Source of the DNA: Collinsella ihumii
GTDB taxonomy: Bacteria > Actinomycetota > Coriobacteriia > Coriobacteriales > Coriobacteriaceae
DNA length: 64,000 nucleotides
Assembly: GCF_900046475.1 (NCBI RefSeq)
Contig: NZ_FCOU01000009.1
Span: 1 to 64,000, forward strand
Direction: 5' to 3'
Of the stretch, positions 1 to 9,063 are shown piece after piece. A program made the position numbers and the translations under genes. The notes under the pieces are model-generated. The model saw nothing but the letters and a program-made list of their open reading frames with translations, ran no database searches and was not told the DNA's origin. The stretch's first letter is position 1; the number at the start of each line of letters is the position of its first letter.

Positions 1-2
1 GT

Positions 3-95
3 CCGCGCCGCGACCACGGCGACCGTCCGCGCCGCACCCCGGGTGACAACGGCGGCCACGGCGGCCGCACCCCGCGTCGTCATCACGAGGGCTAG
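3..95 (+). CDS. C-terminal tail of an upstream protein (partial)
   Basis: The third forward frame is open from the window edge to a TAG at 93-95. It encodes about 30 residues rich in Arg, Gly, His and Pro, and a terminator follows at 128-160. Such basic RG-rich tails are common at the ends of RNA-binding proteins such as PNPase or DEAD-box helicases, which would suit a position just upstream of RNase J. The family cannot be told from the tail alone. Confidence 0.4.
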   Translation, partial: PRRDHGDRPRRTPGDNGGHGGRTPRRHHEG

Positions 96-127
96 TTCGC
101 CGCGCTGACCGTTTCGTTAGCTGTAAT

Positions 128-160
128 GGCGGGCCTCACGTATGTGGGGCCCGCCTTTTT
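128..160 (+). terminator. Rho-independent terminator
   Basis: A GC-rich inverted repeat (GGCGGGCC...GGGCCCGCC) is followed directly by TTTTT. It ends the upstream transcript and separates it from rnj. Confidence 0.8.
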
Positions 161-384
161 CTACCGTGGTTTGTGTTTCATCGCGCTTTTGAGGGCGACT
201 GGCTACGGGACGCTCCCGTTCCGGCTCGCGGGGACCGCAGGGGCCGCCGTATGGGTTGAAACGAACCCGTCCCCAAACAACCCATATCCGTGCGTCCTGT
301 CAAATCCACGCTTTGTGTAGGGATAACGTCTGGGCTCGGATGGGGAGCGCCCCGAATTGGTACAATGCAATATCACTATGCACC

Positions 385-407
385 TGCCGCAGCTCTCACG
401 TGCGGCA
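385..407 (+). promoter_or_regulatory. Stem-loop in the RNase J leader region
   Basis: The 319 bases between the terminator and rnj (161-479) hold no convincing gene. Within them is a perfect 7-bp stem (TGCCGCA/TGCGGCA) with a 9-base loop, about 75 bases before the rnj start. It has no T-run, so it is not a simple terminator. It could be a processing or regulatory structure in the rnj 5' UTR, but this is inference. I could not define a convincing promoter here. Confidence 0.3.
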
Positions 408-479
408 TGGATTTGAACGTCACGGCGGTGCGTCCGTCGTTTGGATACTCGGATCGACAGAAAGGATCTAATCGACCCC

Positions 480-2156
480 ATGGCAACAACTAAGAAAAAG
501 CCCGCGCCGCTCAAGATTATCCCCTTGGGCGGCCTTGACGGTATCGGCAAGAACATGACGGTGTTCGAGTGCGGCGAGGACATGGTGCTCGTCGACGCGG
601 GCCTCATGTTCCCCGACGACACGCAGCCCGGCATCGACCTGGTGCTGCCCGATTACACTTATGTGCTGGAGCACGAGGACAAGCTGCGCGGCATCGTGGT
701 CACGCACGGCCACGAGGACCACACGGGCTCTCTGCCGTACCTCCTCCAGGATCTCAACAACAAGGTGCCCATCTTCTCGAGCAAGCTCACGCTCGGCTTC
801 ATCGAGGGCAAGCTCGCCGAGTTCCGCATCCGTGCCCCTAAGTTCCGCGAGGTCAACGGCGGCACGCATGTGAACCTCGGCTCCATCCAGCTCGATTTCT
901 TCGCGATGACCCACTCCATCCCCGGTGCACTCGGCGTATTCATCCGCACGCCCCAGGGCACGGTCATGCACACGGGCGACTTCAAGCTCGACCAGACGCC
1001 CATCGACGGCGTGACCCCTGATTACGCCGCCATCAGCCGCTTTGCCAAGCAGGGCATCGACCTGCTCATGTCCGACTCCACCAACGCCACGCGCCCCGGC
1101 TTCACCAAGTCCGAGGCCGAGGTCGGCCCGTCGTTGCTTGCGGCCATCAAGAACGCGCCCGGTCGCGTGTTCGTTGCGAGCTTCTCGAGCCATATCCACC
1201 GCCTGCAGCAGATCTGCGATGCGGCGCGCACCTGCGGGCGCAAGATCGTGGTCACCGGCCGCTCGATGCTCACCAACACCCGCGTGGCCCGCGAGCTCGG
1301 CTACCTCGATATCCCCGAAGAGGACATTATCGACGCCTACGAGATCAACAACATCCCCGAGGACCAGATCGTGGTCATGTGCACGGGTTCTCAGGGCGAG
1401 CCGCTCTCCGCGCTGTCCCGCATGGCGAACGGCGAGCACAAGACGCTCTCCATGCACGAGGGCGACACGGTCATCATCTCCGCGACGCCCATTCCGGGCA
1501 ACGAGAAGGGCGTCCAGCAGGTCGTCAACAGCCTGGCCAAGATTGGCTGTAACGTCTACGACAAGAACCGCACGCTCGTGCACGTGTCGGGCCATGGCAG
1601 CCAGGAGGAGCTCAAGCTCATGCTCGCCATGACCAAGCCGAGCTACTTCATGCCCGTCCACGGTGAGGCCGTGCACCTGCGCGCGCACGCCGAGCTCGCC
1701 CGCAAGGTCGGCATCCCGAGCGACCATATCTTCATCCTCGACAACGGCGACTCCCTCGAGATGCGCAACGGCGTGGTCAAGCGCGGCGCGTCGGTGGAGT
1801 CCGGCGTGGTCTACGTTGACGGCCTGCGTATCGGCGACACCGACCCCATCGTGCTGCGCGACCGCCAGAAGCTCGCCAACGACGGCATGGTGACCGCCGT
1901 GGCCATCGTCTCGCTCAAGCGCAAGAAGATCGACGCGATCGAGTTCTCCGGTCGCGGCGTCTCGTTCACCATCGATGACGAGTTCTCGGCGGATGCCTCC
2001 GCGTCCATCATGAAGGTCATCGAGAAGGGCACGTTCAACTACACCAGCAGTGGCACCGACGCGCTGCGCAAGGCGGTGCGCGACTCGCTGTCCAACTTCA
2101 TCTGGAACCGTATGCACACGCGCCCGATGATCATCCCGGTCGTCATGGAGGTCTAG
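480..2156 (+). CDS. rnj: Ribonuclease J
   Basis: This is a 558-residue metallo-beta-lactamase/beta-CASP ribonuclease, the usual length for RNase J. The family has 5'-3' exonuclease and endonuclease activity in mRNA decay and rRNA maturation. The zinc-binding motif HGHEDHTG is at about residues 76-83, followed by the beta-CASP region and a C-terminal domain. I chose the ATG at 480 over an in-frame ATG at 441 because the protein begins with the typical MATTKKK basic leader and a GAAAGGA lies upstream. The stop is separated from ftsK by one base, so the two are probably cotranscribed. The window also carries RNase Y, so both main Gram-positive decay nucleases are present. Confidence 0.95.
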   Translation: MATTKKKPAPLKIIPLGGLDGIGKNMTVFECGEDMVLVDAGLMFPDDTQPGIDLVLPDYTYVLEHEDKLRGIVVTHGHEDHTGSLPYLLQDLNNKVPIFSSKLTLGFIEGKLAEFRIRAPKFREVNGGTHVNLGSIQLDFFAMTHSIPGALGVFIRTPQGTVMHTGDFKLDQTPIDGVTPDYAAISRFAKQGIDLLMSDSTNATRPGFTKSEAEVGPSLLAAIKNAPGRVFVASFSSHIHRLQQICDAARTCGRKIVVTGRSMLTNTRVARELGYLDIPEEDIIDAYEINNIPEDQIVVMCTGSQGEPLSALSRMANGEHKTLSMHEGDTVIISATPIPGNEKGVQQVVNSLAKIGCNVYDKNRTLVHVSGHGSQEELKLMLAMTKPSYFMPVHGEAVHLRAHAELARKVGIPSDHIFILDNGDSLEMRNGVVKRGASVESGVVYVDGLRIGDTDPIVLRDRQKLANDGMVTAVAIVSLKRKKIDAIEFSGRGVSFTIDDEFSADASASIMKVIEKGTFNYTSSGTDALRKAVRDSLSNFIWNRMHTRPMIIPVVMEV

Positions 2157-2157
2157 C

Positions 2158-5070
2158 GTGGCGGCCACGGGTTCGAACAACGCCCGCAAGGGCCAGGCAA
2201 AAGGCAAGGCTTCGGCCAAGGGACGCTCGAAGGCGGCGCAGGCTGCAGCCGGGCTGCGCGCCAACGAGGGGCGTGCCGCCGAGGCCGTCGAGGTGGCGCC
2301 CCTGCTCGGCGAGGGGTCCGGCCGCGATATCGCGGGCGTGATCCTCGCCGTCGTGGCCGTCGCCTCGTTCATCGCCGTCGTCTCGCCCTCGAGCGCACCC
2401 GTCACCAGCGCCATCGCCGGGTTCTACCACCTGGGCTTCGGCCTGGGGGGCTACCTGCTGCCGCTTGTTCTGCTCGGCTGCGCGGCCATGCTCTTCATCA
2501 AGGGCTCGACGCCGGTGTCGGCAAGGACCTGCGCCGGCGCCGTGCTCATCTTCTGCTCTGCGGTCGCCATGCTGTCGCTCGCCGTGCCCGGTACCGAGCT
2601 GTCGAGCGACGCCATGTTCGTTCCGCAGAACCTGTCCTCTTCGGGCGGCTACCTCGGGGCGTTCATAGCGAGCGCCCTTCAGGGCGCGCTCGGAAAGGCC
2701 ATCTCCTACGTGGTGCTCGTAGGATTCGTCGTGCTGGGTCTCGTGATCATCGGGTTTTCCATCAGCGATGTCGCCCGGTCGGCCGCCGAGCGCGTGGAGC
2801 GTTTGGCCCAGCGCCGCCATATCGACGTGAACGACAGCCCGTGGGGCGATAGCGAGGCCGCGTCCGTGGCGCCCGCCAGGCGCACCCCGCGCAAGATGCC
2901 GCGTCCGGTAAAGCCCAAGCAGGGCCGCCTGTTCGATGGCGACGGGACCGCCGAGACCACGTTTCTGGGCAATCAGACCACCACGGTGCTCGGTGCCGAT
3001 GACGAGCCCGATGCCGATGAGGATCCCTTCGTCGACGTATCGGCTCAGGTGAAGGCCGAGCAGGCAAAGACCACCTTGATCCCGGTGGAGGAGCGCTTCG
3101 CTCCGACCGCCGCCAAGACCGAGGTCCTCGAGAAGCCCGCACGCGCGCCCAAGGCCGCAGGGTCCGCCCTCGATATCATCTCCGGCGCCCGTTCCGCCCT
3201 GAAGAGCGAGGCGAGGGTCCAAGACGCCGACTCCGCGATCGAGCCCCAGGATGTTCTGCCCTGGGACGAGCCGGTCGAAGAGAAAGCGGAGGCGCGCCGC
3301 ACGGCCAAGGTCTCCAAGGCCGATGATGCCGTGAAGGCGTCCACGCGCACAAGCGCACCGGAGCCCGACGCCGAGATCGCCGCGCAGCCCGTGCCCGACT
3401 TCCTGCGCCAGGCCTATCACTTCTCCACATCTCGATGTGACTCAGTGACAGGCTCACTTCGCTCTGTTCACCCGTTCGTTCGCAGGCCGCAGAGCCGCCC
3501 CGCGCCCGCACGCCCCCTGCCCGCGAACGGCACGGCGGCACCCGCCACGTCGGTTCTCGAGGAGGAGGGGGAGACCAGGCAGCTGCCCCCTGTCTCCATG
3601 CTCCGCCACAACCCTGCGGCGCAGGCCAGCTCTAGCTCGTCCAAGGAGCTCGAGCAGACCGCCGAGGGGCTCCAGTCAACCTTGCAGGAGTTCGGCCTGC
3701 ACTCTCGCGTCGTGGGCTGGATCGCCGGCCCCACCGTCACCACCTTCAAGGTGCAGCCCGGTGAGGGCGAGCGCGTGAGCCGCATCACCAGCCTCGAGGA
3801 CGACATCGCCCTGTCGCTCGCCACCGATTCGGTGCGCATCTTCGCGCCGATTCCGGGCACCTCGCTCGTGGGCATCGAGATTCCCAACCGCACGCGCCAG
3901 ACGGTCGCGTTCGGCGACATCCTGCCCTATGTCCAGGGAGGTCCGCTCGAGTTCGCCCTGGGCCGCGACGCGGAGGGGCAGCCCATGGTCGCCGATCTCG
4001 CCAAGATGCCGCACCTGTTGATCGCGGGCACCACCGGTTCGGGTAAGTCCGTCGTCATCAGCTCCATCCTCATGAGCCTGCTCATGAGGACGTTCCCCGA
4101 GGACGTGCGCCTGATCATGGTCGACCCCAAGCGCGTCGAGTTCGCTCCTTATGACGGCCTGCCGCACCTGTACGTACCGGTGGTGACCGAGCCCAAGCAG
4201 GCGGCGAGCGCCCTGCAGTGGGCGGTATCGGAGATGGAGCGCCGCCTCAAGGTGTTCGAGCGCATCGGCGTGCGCAAGATCTCGACGTTCAACGAGAAGC
4301 AGGCTGCCGGAGAGTTCGAGAAATACGACAACCCGCCGGCGAAGATGCCCTATCTCGTCATCGTCATCGACGAGCTCTCCGACCTCATGATGGTCGCCGG
4401 CAAGGATGTCGAGGCCTCCATCGTGCGCATCGCGCAGCTCGGACGTGCCGCGGGCATCCATATGATCGTGGCCACCCAGCGTCCGAGCTCGAACGTCGTC
4501 ACCGGCCTCATCAAGGCGAACATCACCAACCGCATCGGCCTGACCGTCGCCACGGGCATCGACTCGCGCGTCATCCTGGACCAGACGGGCGCCGAGAAGC
4601 TGATCGGCCAGGGCGACATGCTGTTCTCACGCGTCGACTGGGGCAAGCCCAAGCGCATCCAGGGCTGCTACGTCTCCGACGAGGAGATCTTCTCGGTCGT
4701 CGAGTTCGTGAAGGACCAGAGTCCCGCCGACTACCACGAGGAGATCCTCTCGGCGGTCTCCCCGGCTGCCCTCGGCGGCGCGGGCGGGGGTTCCGGCGCT
4801 CGGGAGGCATCCGACGACGACCCGCTCATCTGGGAGGCGGCGCGCATCGTCGTCGAGTCCCAGCTGGGTTCAACTTCCGGTTTGCAGCGTAGGCTCAAGG
4901 TCGGTTACGCGCGCGCCGGCCGCATTATGGATATGCTTGAGGAGAAGGGCGTGGTCGGTCCACCCGACGGATCGAAGCCGCGCGAGGTCCTTCTCGACGA
5001 GGAAGGTCTGGCCGCGCTCGAGGCCGTCGAGGCCCGCATGGCCGATGAGGATGAGTTTGGAGGGTTCTGA
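2158..5070 (+). CDS. ftsK: FtsK/SpoIIIE DNA translocase
   Basis: 970 residues with a GTG start one base after rnj. The N-terminal part (about 60-205) has four hydrophobic segments anchoring it in the membrane at the septum. A long Ala/Pro/Glu-rich linker follows, then the RecA-like motor with Walker A GTTGSGKS at 624-631 and Walker B ending in DE near 738-739. A winged-helix gamma domain (about 887-950) is the part that reads KOPS-like DNA in this family. It moves chromosome ends through the division septum. The linker contains a stretch (3414-3451) that resembles a degraded mate-pair adapter, so linker residues around 420-445 should not be trusted. The stop shares one base with the rodZ start. 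Confidence 0.93.
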   Translation: MAATGSNNARKGQAKGKASAKGRSKAAQAAAGLRANEGRAAEAVEVAPLLGEGSGRDIAGVILAVVAVASFIAVVSPSSAPVTSAIAGFYHLGFGLGGYLLPLVLLGCAAMLFIKGSTPVSARTCAGAVLIFCSAVAMLSLAVPGTELSSDAMFVPQNLSSSGGYLGAFIASALQGALGKAISYVVLVGFVVLGLVIIGFSISDVARSAAERVERLAQRRHIDVNDSPWGDSEAASVAPARRTPRKMPRPVKPKQGRLFDGDGTAETTFLGNQTTTVLGADDEPDADEDPFVDVSAQVKAEQAKTTLIPVEERFAPTAAKTEVLEKPARAPKAAGSALDIISGARSALKSEARVQDADSAIEPQDVLPWDEPVEEKAEARRTAKVSKADDAVKASTRTSAPEPDAEIAAQPVPDFLRQAYHFSTSRCDSVTGSLRSVHPFVRRPQSRPAPARPLPANGTAAPATSVLEEEGETRQLPPVSMLRHNPAAQASSSSSKELEQTAEGLQSTLQEFGLHSRVVGWIAGPTVTTFKVQPGEGERVSRITSLEDDIALSLATDSVRIFAPIPGTSLVGIEIPNRTRQTVAFGDILPYVQGGPLEFALGRDAEGQPMVADLAKMPHLLIAGTTGSGKSVVISSILMSLLMRTFPEDVRLIMVDPKRVEFAPYDGLPHLYVPVVTEPKQAASALQWAVSEMERRLKVFERIGVRKISTFNEKQAAGEFEKYDNPPAKMPYLVIVIDELSDLMMVAGKDVEASIVRIAQLGRAAGIHMIVATQRPSSNVVTGLIKANITNRIGLTVATGIDSRVILDQTGAEKLIGQGDMLFSRVDWGKPKRIQGCYVSDEEIFSVVEFVKDQSPADYHEEILSAVSPAALGGAGGGSGAREASDDDPLIWEAARIVVESQLGSTSGLQRRLKVGYARAGRIMDMLEEKGVVGPPDGSKPREVLLDEEGLAALEAVEARMADEDEFGGF
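3414..3451. other. Probable degraded Nextera mate-pair junction inside ftsK
   Basis: This 38-base stretch aligns without gaps to the 38-base Nextera mate-pair junction (mosaic end plus its reverse complement), matching at 29 positions by eye, including the central CACATCT...GATGTG. It keeps the ftsK frame open. The sequence just after it (3452 to about 3490) reads unlike the surrounding Ala/Pro linker and may come from elsewhere. The case is weaker than for the two other junctions in this window. Confidence 0.45.
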
Positions 5071-5721
5071 TGGCAAGTCGATTCGGAGAGATGCTCCTCA
5101 ACAGGCGACGCGAGCTCGGTATGTCTATCCAGCAGGTCGCCAATGTCATCAAGATTCGCCCGCAGATCATCGAGTTTTTCGAGACGGGGAACTTCGCGTC
5201 GATGCCCCCGCGCGGCTACGCGCAGGGCATGATCGCCAGCTACGCCCGCTACCTCGGTCTGAATCCCCGCGAAGTGGTCAATGCGTATTTTGACGAGCTG
5301 TACGTCTACGAGCGCGGCGGCAGCGCTGCCGGCAGCCAGTTTACCGAGGGGGCGACGAACCCTGTGCCCCGAAGCGCGAGCATGAGCGGGCGCTACCTCA
5401 TGGTCGACACGCCCCCTGCTCCCAATTCGCGCTACGCGCAACGGCCGCCGCAGGCCGGCTACGTGTCCGATTCCACCTCCGGCCACGTGCCGCTGCGCGT
5501 GGCGGACAACCAGCGCCGGGCGGCGAACCTGCCTGCGGGCGATGCGTTCGGGCGCGACCTCGGTGGATCCGGATACGATCGCGGCGGCTACGGCGCCCCT
5601 GAGCCGGGTAGCGCACCCGACCGCACCGTTCGCATGAATCGTCCCCAGAACCTGTCGCGCACGACGAATATGGGGCGCCAGGCGGGTCCTTACCAGCGTG
5701 GCGGCGCGCCGCGCTCGGGCC
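5070..5721 (+). CDS. rodZ: RodZ-like cell-shape protein, N-terminal half (interrupted)
   Basis: The N-terminal cytoplasmic helix-turn-helix domain of RodZ/YmfM (about residues 1-75) reads clearly, with the family pattern of an HTH followed by GYAQGMIASYARYLGL. A Pro/Arg/Gly-rich linker follows. The frame then runs into foreign sequence and stops at 5726. The missing transmembrane and periplasmic-type C-terminal parts lie at 5830-6475. RodZ links MreB to the wall synthesis machinery. The position after ftsK matches the Bacillus spoIIIE-ymfM order. The break is an assembly artefact (see 5722-5829), so the native gene is almost certainly intact. Confidence 0.85.
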
Positions 5722-5829
5722 TTTGACATCGCGACTGAGTAAACGTAGATTAAAAAGTCATTTGTTTTGTGATATGCGCTCATCATCTGTGCTGTCTCTT
5801 ATACACATCTAGATGTGTATAAGGGACAT
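5722..5829. other. Mate-pair chimera: copied rny-upstream DNA plus Nextera junction adapter
   Basis: 5722-5786 is a near-exact copy (one substitution, one deletion) of 11782-11847. After five bases comes the mosaic end CTGTCTCTTATACACATCT at 5792-5810 and its reverse complement at 5811-5829 (17 of 19 matching). Together they form the Nextera mate-pair junction. The order ...11847-junction-5830... is what a circularised fragment running from 5830 to 11847 (about 6.0 kb) would give. This stretch is not genomic. Its adapter also encodes the MCIRD peptide seen at the start of an artefactual frame at 5813. Confidence 0.95.
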
Positions 5830-6475
5830 GGGCGGCGGCCTCCTCAACGACTCGCGCGTCATCATCGGCGGCCTGATCGCCATCGTGGTGCTGCTCATCC
5901 TCGTGATCTTCCTGCTGGTTCGTAGCTGCACCGCCACGCCCGCGGCAACTGATCCCGCCACGGCTGAGACCCCCGCGACGACCGCGATGACCGATACCGG
6001 CGAGGAGGATGACGCGACGGGCGACGACTCGACGGACACCCCTGCGACCGATGGGGACACCCAGGACGCCGACACTTCGGATGCCGGCACCGCCGACACC
6101 GCGGCGAGCCCGCAGACTCCCACCGAACCGGTCGAGACGAACGTCACCGTCGCGATTCCCGAGGGCGTCACATCCTGGCTGGAGATCTACGTCGACGGCG
6201 TGAGCGTGTACGCGGCCCAGACCGCGGGCCCCTTCGAGCAGAGCTACACGCCCGAGTCCTCTATCGAGATCACCGTCGACCACCCCGGCGACGTCGAGAT
6301 CACCAAGAACGGGGAGAGCGTCGACTGGGATACCCGCACCTCGGGTGTCGGCAAGGTGACGATCAACGTGCCGCAGCCCGAGACGCCCGCCACGACCGAT
6401 GCCGAGGGCACGACGGATGGGGAGTCCACCGACGGCACCTCCACGACTGACGATTCCGCTGCGGCCGCTGCATAA
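5830..6475 (+). CDS. rodZ: RodZ-like protein, C-terminal half (interrupted)
   Basis: The frame continues the RodZ architecture. A short basic-to-neutral lead is followed by one transmembrane helix ([20 protein letters not shown]), an acidic Thr/Asp-rich spacer, and an extracellular beta-rich RodZ C-terminal domain in the region of [13 protein letters not shown] and [10 protein letters not shown] Thr/Ser/Ala tail ends at 6475. There is no believable native start, because the only ATGs lie in the adapter or just inside it. I read this with 5070-5721 as one gene. Some native linker may be missing between them. Confidence 0.85.
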
Positions 6476-6505
6476 CGGGCCGCCGCAAGACGAAAGGAGC
6501 CTTCC

Positions 6506-7003
6506 ATGGCAAAAGATTCCAGCTTCGACGTTGTGTCGCAGGTCGATATGCAGGAGGTCGATAACGCGTTCCAGCAGGCGACGCGCGAGATCTCCCAGCG
6601 CTACGACCTCAAGGACTCCGGCGCGACGATCGCGCTGTCCAAAAGCGACAAGCTCGTCACGGTGAACGCCCCCGCCGACTTCGTCGCCCGCCAGATCATC
6701 GACCTGTTCGGCTCGAAGCTGATCAAGCGCGGCATCGATCTGGCTGCGGTCAAGTGGGACACCCCGCAGGCGGCATCCGGCGGCACGGTCCGCGTGCTCG
6801 GCCATATCGTCGAGGGCATCGACCAGCCCACGGCAAAGAAGATCAACAAGGACATCAAGGACACCAAGGCCAAGGTCAAGGTCACCATCGAGGCTGACAA
6901 GCTGCGCGTGACCTCGCCGTCCAAGGACGCGCTGCAGCAGGTCATCCAGTTCCTGCGCGACCAGGACTACGGTCAGCCGCTCCAGTTTACCAACTACCGA
7001 TAG
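6506..7003 (+). CDS. yajQ: YajQ family nucleotide-binding protein (DUF520)
   Basis: 165 residues, normal length for YajQ. It has the family N-terminus (FDVVSQVDMQEVDNAFQQA) and two ferredoxin-like repeats. Members bind nucleotides and in some bacteria cyclic di-GMP; the role in this lineage is unknown. A strong GAAAGGAG ribosome site precedes the ATG. It sits between rodZ and rimO, an insertion relative to the Bacillus gene order. Confidence 0.9.
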   Translation: MAKDSSFDVVSQVDMQEVDNAFQQATREISQRYDLKDSGATIALSKSDKLVTVNAPADFVARQIIDLFGSKLIKRGIDLAAVKWDTPQAASGGTVRVLGHIVEGIDQPTAKKINKDIKDTKAKVKVTIEADKLRVTSPSKDALQQVIQFLRDQDYGQPLQFTNYR

Positions 7004-7044
7004 GACCCGCCGGAAGGGTTTGTGCAATCAAGGGGATCGAGGAT

Positions 7045-8397
7045 ATGTCCGAACAATTCGCCGACGCCTTTGGCGTCGTCTACTTCATCACGCTCGGGTG
7101 CGCCAAGAACGAGGTCGATACCGACCGGATGCGCTCCCTGCTGCTCGCGGCAGGCTACGAGGAGGCGCTCGATGTGGAGGAGGCCGACCTCGCCATCGTG
7201 AACACTTGCTCGTTTCTTGCCTCCGCGACCGAGGAGAGCATCGAGGCGACCCTTGCGCTCGCCGAGGAGGCGGCCGACGGCGTGCGCAGCCTGCCCATCG
7301 TGATGTGCGGCTGCGTCCCCTCGCGCTACGGCGCGGACCTTCCCGCCGAACTGCCGGAGGTCGCCGCGTTCGTGAGGACGGACGAGGAGGACGGCATCGT
7401 CGGCGTCGTCGACGGCCTTTTGGGCGTCACGCGCGCGGTCCCTGCGCATGTTCCCGACGTCAAGCGCACGGTCGAGGGCTCCGTCGCCTTCGTCAAGATC
7501 TCCGACGGCTGTGACCGGTTCTGCAGCTTCTGCGCGATCCCCTATATCCGCGGCCGCTACCGCAGCCGTCCGTGGTCCGAGATCCGCGACGAGGTCGTCG
7601 ACCTTGTCTCCGAGGGCGTGCGGGAGCTCGTCCTCATCGGTCAGGATACGGGCATCTGGGGCCGCGACCTCGCCGATGAGGGTGAGGGGCCGCACGACCT
7701 CGCGTCGCTGCTGCGCGCCGTCGCCGAGGCGGTTCGCCCCCATGACGTCTGGATCCGCGTCCTCTACCTGCAGCCCGAGGGCATGACCGACGATCTCATC
7801 TCCGCGATCCGCGACACCCCCGAGGTGCTTCCCTATATCGATATCCCCGTGCAGCACTGCAGCTCCCGCGTGCTCTCCGCCATGAACCGCTCCGGTTCCG
7901 AAGAGGAGCTCGACGAGCTGTTCGCCCGTCTGCGCCGCGAGATTCCCGACATGGTCATCCGCACCACGTATCTCGTCGGCTTCCCCGGCGAGACCGATGA
8001 GGAGCACGAGCGCATGCTTGCCTTCATGGACCGCACCGGATTCGACTACACGAGCGTGTTCTCCTTCTCTCCCGAGGAGGGGACGCGCGCGGTTAAGCTC
8101 GACGGCCAGATCGACGACGACGTGAAGCTCGAGCGCACCCAGGCTGCGATGGACCTGGCCGAATCGCTGGGCTTCGCAGCGACGGCATCCCATGTCGGCG
8201 AGCGCGCGCAGGTCATCGTCGACGGCATCGAGCAGACCGACGAGGGGTACGAGCTCATCGGTCATGCCTGGTTCCAGGCTCCCGACAGCGACGGCGCCGT
8301 CCATCTCGATGCGGGCGAGGCCGCCGTGGGGGATATCCTCGAAGTAGAGTTCACCGACAGCTTCTGCTACGAGCTTGTCGGCCATGTTGTGGAATAG
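7045..8397 (+). CDS. rimO: Ribosomal protein uS12 methylthiotransferase RimO
   Basis: 450 residues. The N-terminal UPF0004 domain carries three cluster-binding cysteines (C19 in TLGCAKN, C55 in NTCSF, C90 in CGC). The radical-SAM triad is C156/C160/C163 in CDRFCSFC. A C-terminal TRAM domain completes the methylthiotransferase layout. The TLGCAKNEVDTD start and the NTCSFL motif assign it to RimO, which methylthiolates an aspartate of S12, rather than MiaB, which is separately present at 15042. The pgsA start follows nine bases after the stop. Confidence 0.92.
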   Translation: MSEQFADAFGVVYFITLGCAKNEVDTDRMRSLLLAAGYEEALDVEEADLAIVNTCSFLASATEESIEATLALAEEAADGVRSLPIVMCGCVPSRYGADLPAELPEVAAFVRTDEEDGIVGVVDGLLGVTRAVPAHVPDVKRTVEGSVAFVKISDGCDRFCSFCAIPYIRGRYRSRPWSEIRDEVVDLVSEGVRELVLIGQDTGIWGRDLADEGEGPHDLASLLRAVAEAVRPHDVWIRVLYLQPEGMTDDLISAIRDTPEVLPYIDIPVQHCSSRVLSAMNRSGSEEELDELFARLRREIPDMVIRTTYLVGFPGETDEEHERMLAFMDRTGFDYTSVFSFSPEEGTRAVKLDGQIDDDVKLERTQAAMDLAESLGFAATASHVGERAQVIVDGIEQTDEGYELIGHAWFQAPDSDGAVHLDAGEAAVGDILEVEFTDSFCYELVGHVVE

Positions 8398-8406
8398 CGA
8401 GGAATC

Positions 8407-9048
8407 ATGGGTACTTCTGGCACCTCCGTCCCCGAGGGGCATCCGAGCATCTGGACCCCGGCGAATATCGTGACCTGCGTGCGCATCGTGTTCATCCCGG
8501 TGTTCATGGTGCTTTGCGACCTGTCGTACAACAACGGGTCCGGCCAGGTTTCCGTCGGGCTCGCGTTCGCGGCGTTCGTCCTGTATATGGTCCTGAGCCT
8601 GACCGACAAGGTCGACGGGTACCTGGCGCGCTCGCGCCACGAGATCACCGATTTCGGCAAGTTCCTCGATCCCATCGCGGACAAGCTGCTTGTGTTCTCC
8701 GCGCTGCTCCTCCTGATGGACATCGGCTACGTGAACCTGTGGTTCGTCTTCATCATCCTGGTGCGCGAGTTTCTGGTGAGCGCGCTGCGCATGGTCGCGA
8801 GCGCGGCCGGCGTGGTGATCGCCGCTGACAAGCTCGGCAAGGCCAAGACCGCCGTGACTATGGTGGCCATCTGCGCGTATCTGTTCACGTTCGCCCTGTC
8901 GGCTGCGGCTGGAGCGACCGGCCTGGCCGCGTCGCTCGCAAGCTGGCTTCTGCTCATCTCCGATGCGCTCATGATCGCGGCCGTGGTGCTCACCGTCGTT
9001 TCCGGCATCCAGTATTTCTGGAACGGCCGGTCGGTCATCTTCTCGTAG
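8407..9048 (+). CDS. pgsA: CDP-diacylglycerol-glycerol-3-phosphate 3-phosphatidyltransferase
   Basis: 213 residues, polytopic membrane enzyme. The CDP-alcohol phosphatidyltransferase motif reads DKVDGYLARSRHEITDFGKF followed by LDPIADK, with all the expected Asp/Gly/Ala/Arg positions present. It makes phosphatidylglycerophosphate, the first committed step to phosphatidylglycerol and cardiolipin. The position between rimO and cinA/recA is the usual Gram-positive place for pgsA. A second CDP-alcohol enzyme is at 31023-31778. Confidence 0.92.
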   Translation: MGTSGTSVPEGHPSIWTPANIVTCVRIVFIPVFMVLCDLSYNNGSGQVSVGLAFAAFVLYMVLSLTDKVDGYLARSRHEITDFGKFLDPIADKLLVFSALLLLMDIGYVNLWFVFIILVREFLVSALRMVASAAGVVIAADKLGKAKTAVTMVAICAYLFTFALSAAAGATGLAASLASWLLLISDALMIAAVVLTVVSGIQYFWNGRSVIFS

Positions 9049-9063
9049 CGAAGGAGCGGATCC

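Noticed and set aside
468-2414. 648-codon open frame on the strand opposite rnj
   Set aside because: It is the complementary reading of RNase J, with low-complexity Ala/Arg/Asp/His content and no ribosome site. High-GC coding DNA makes such frames.
5722-5786. Apparent dispersed repeat with 11782-11847
   Set aside because: It adjoins an adapter junction and fits mate-pair geometry, so it is not a genomic repeat.
5813-5829. Start codon and peptide MCIRD at the front of the second rodZ frame
   Set aside because: The ATG and following codons are adapter sequence; the peptide is a known signature of Nextera adapter carry-over.
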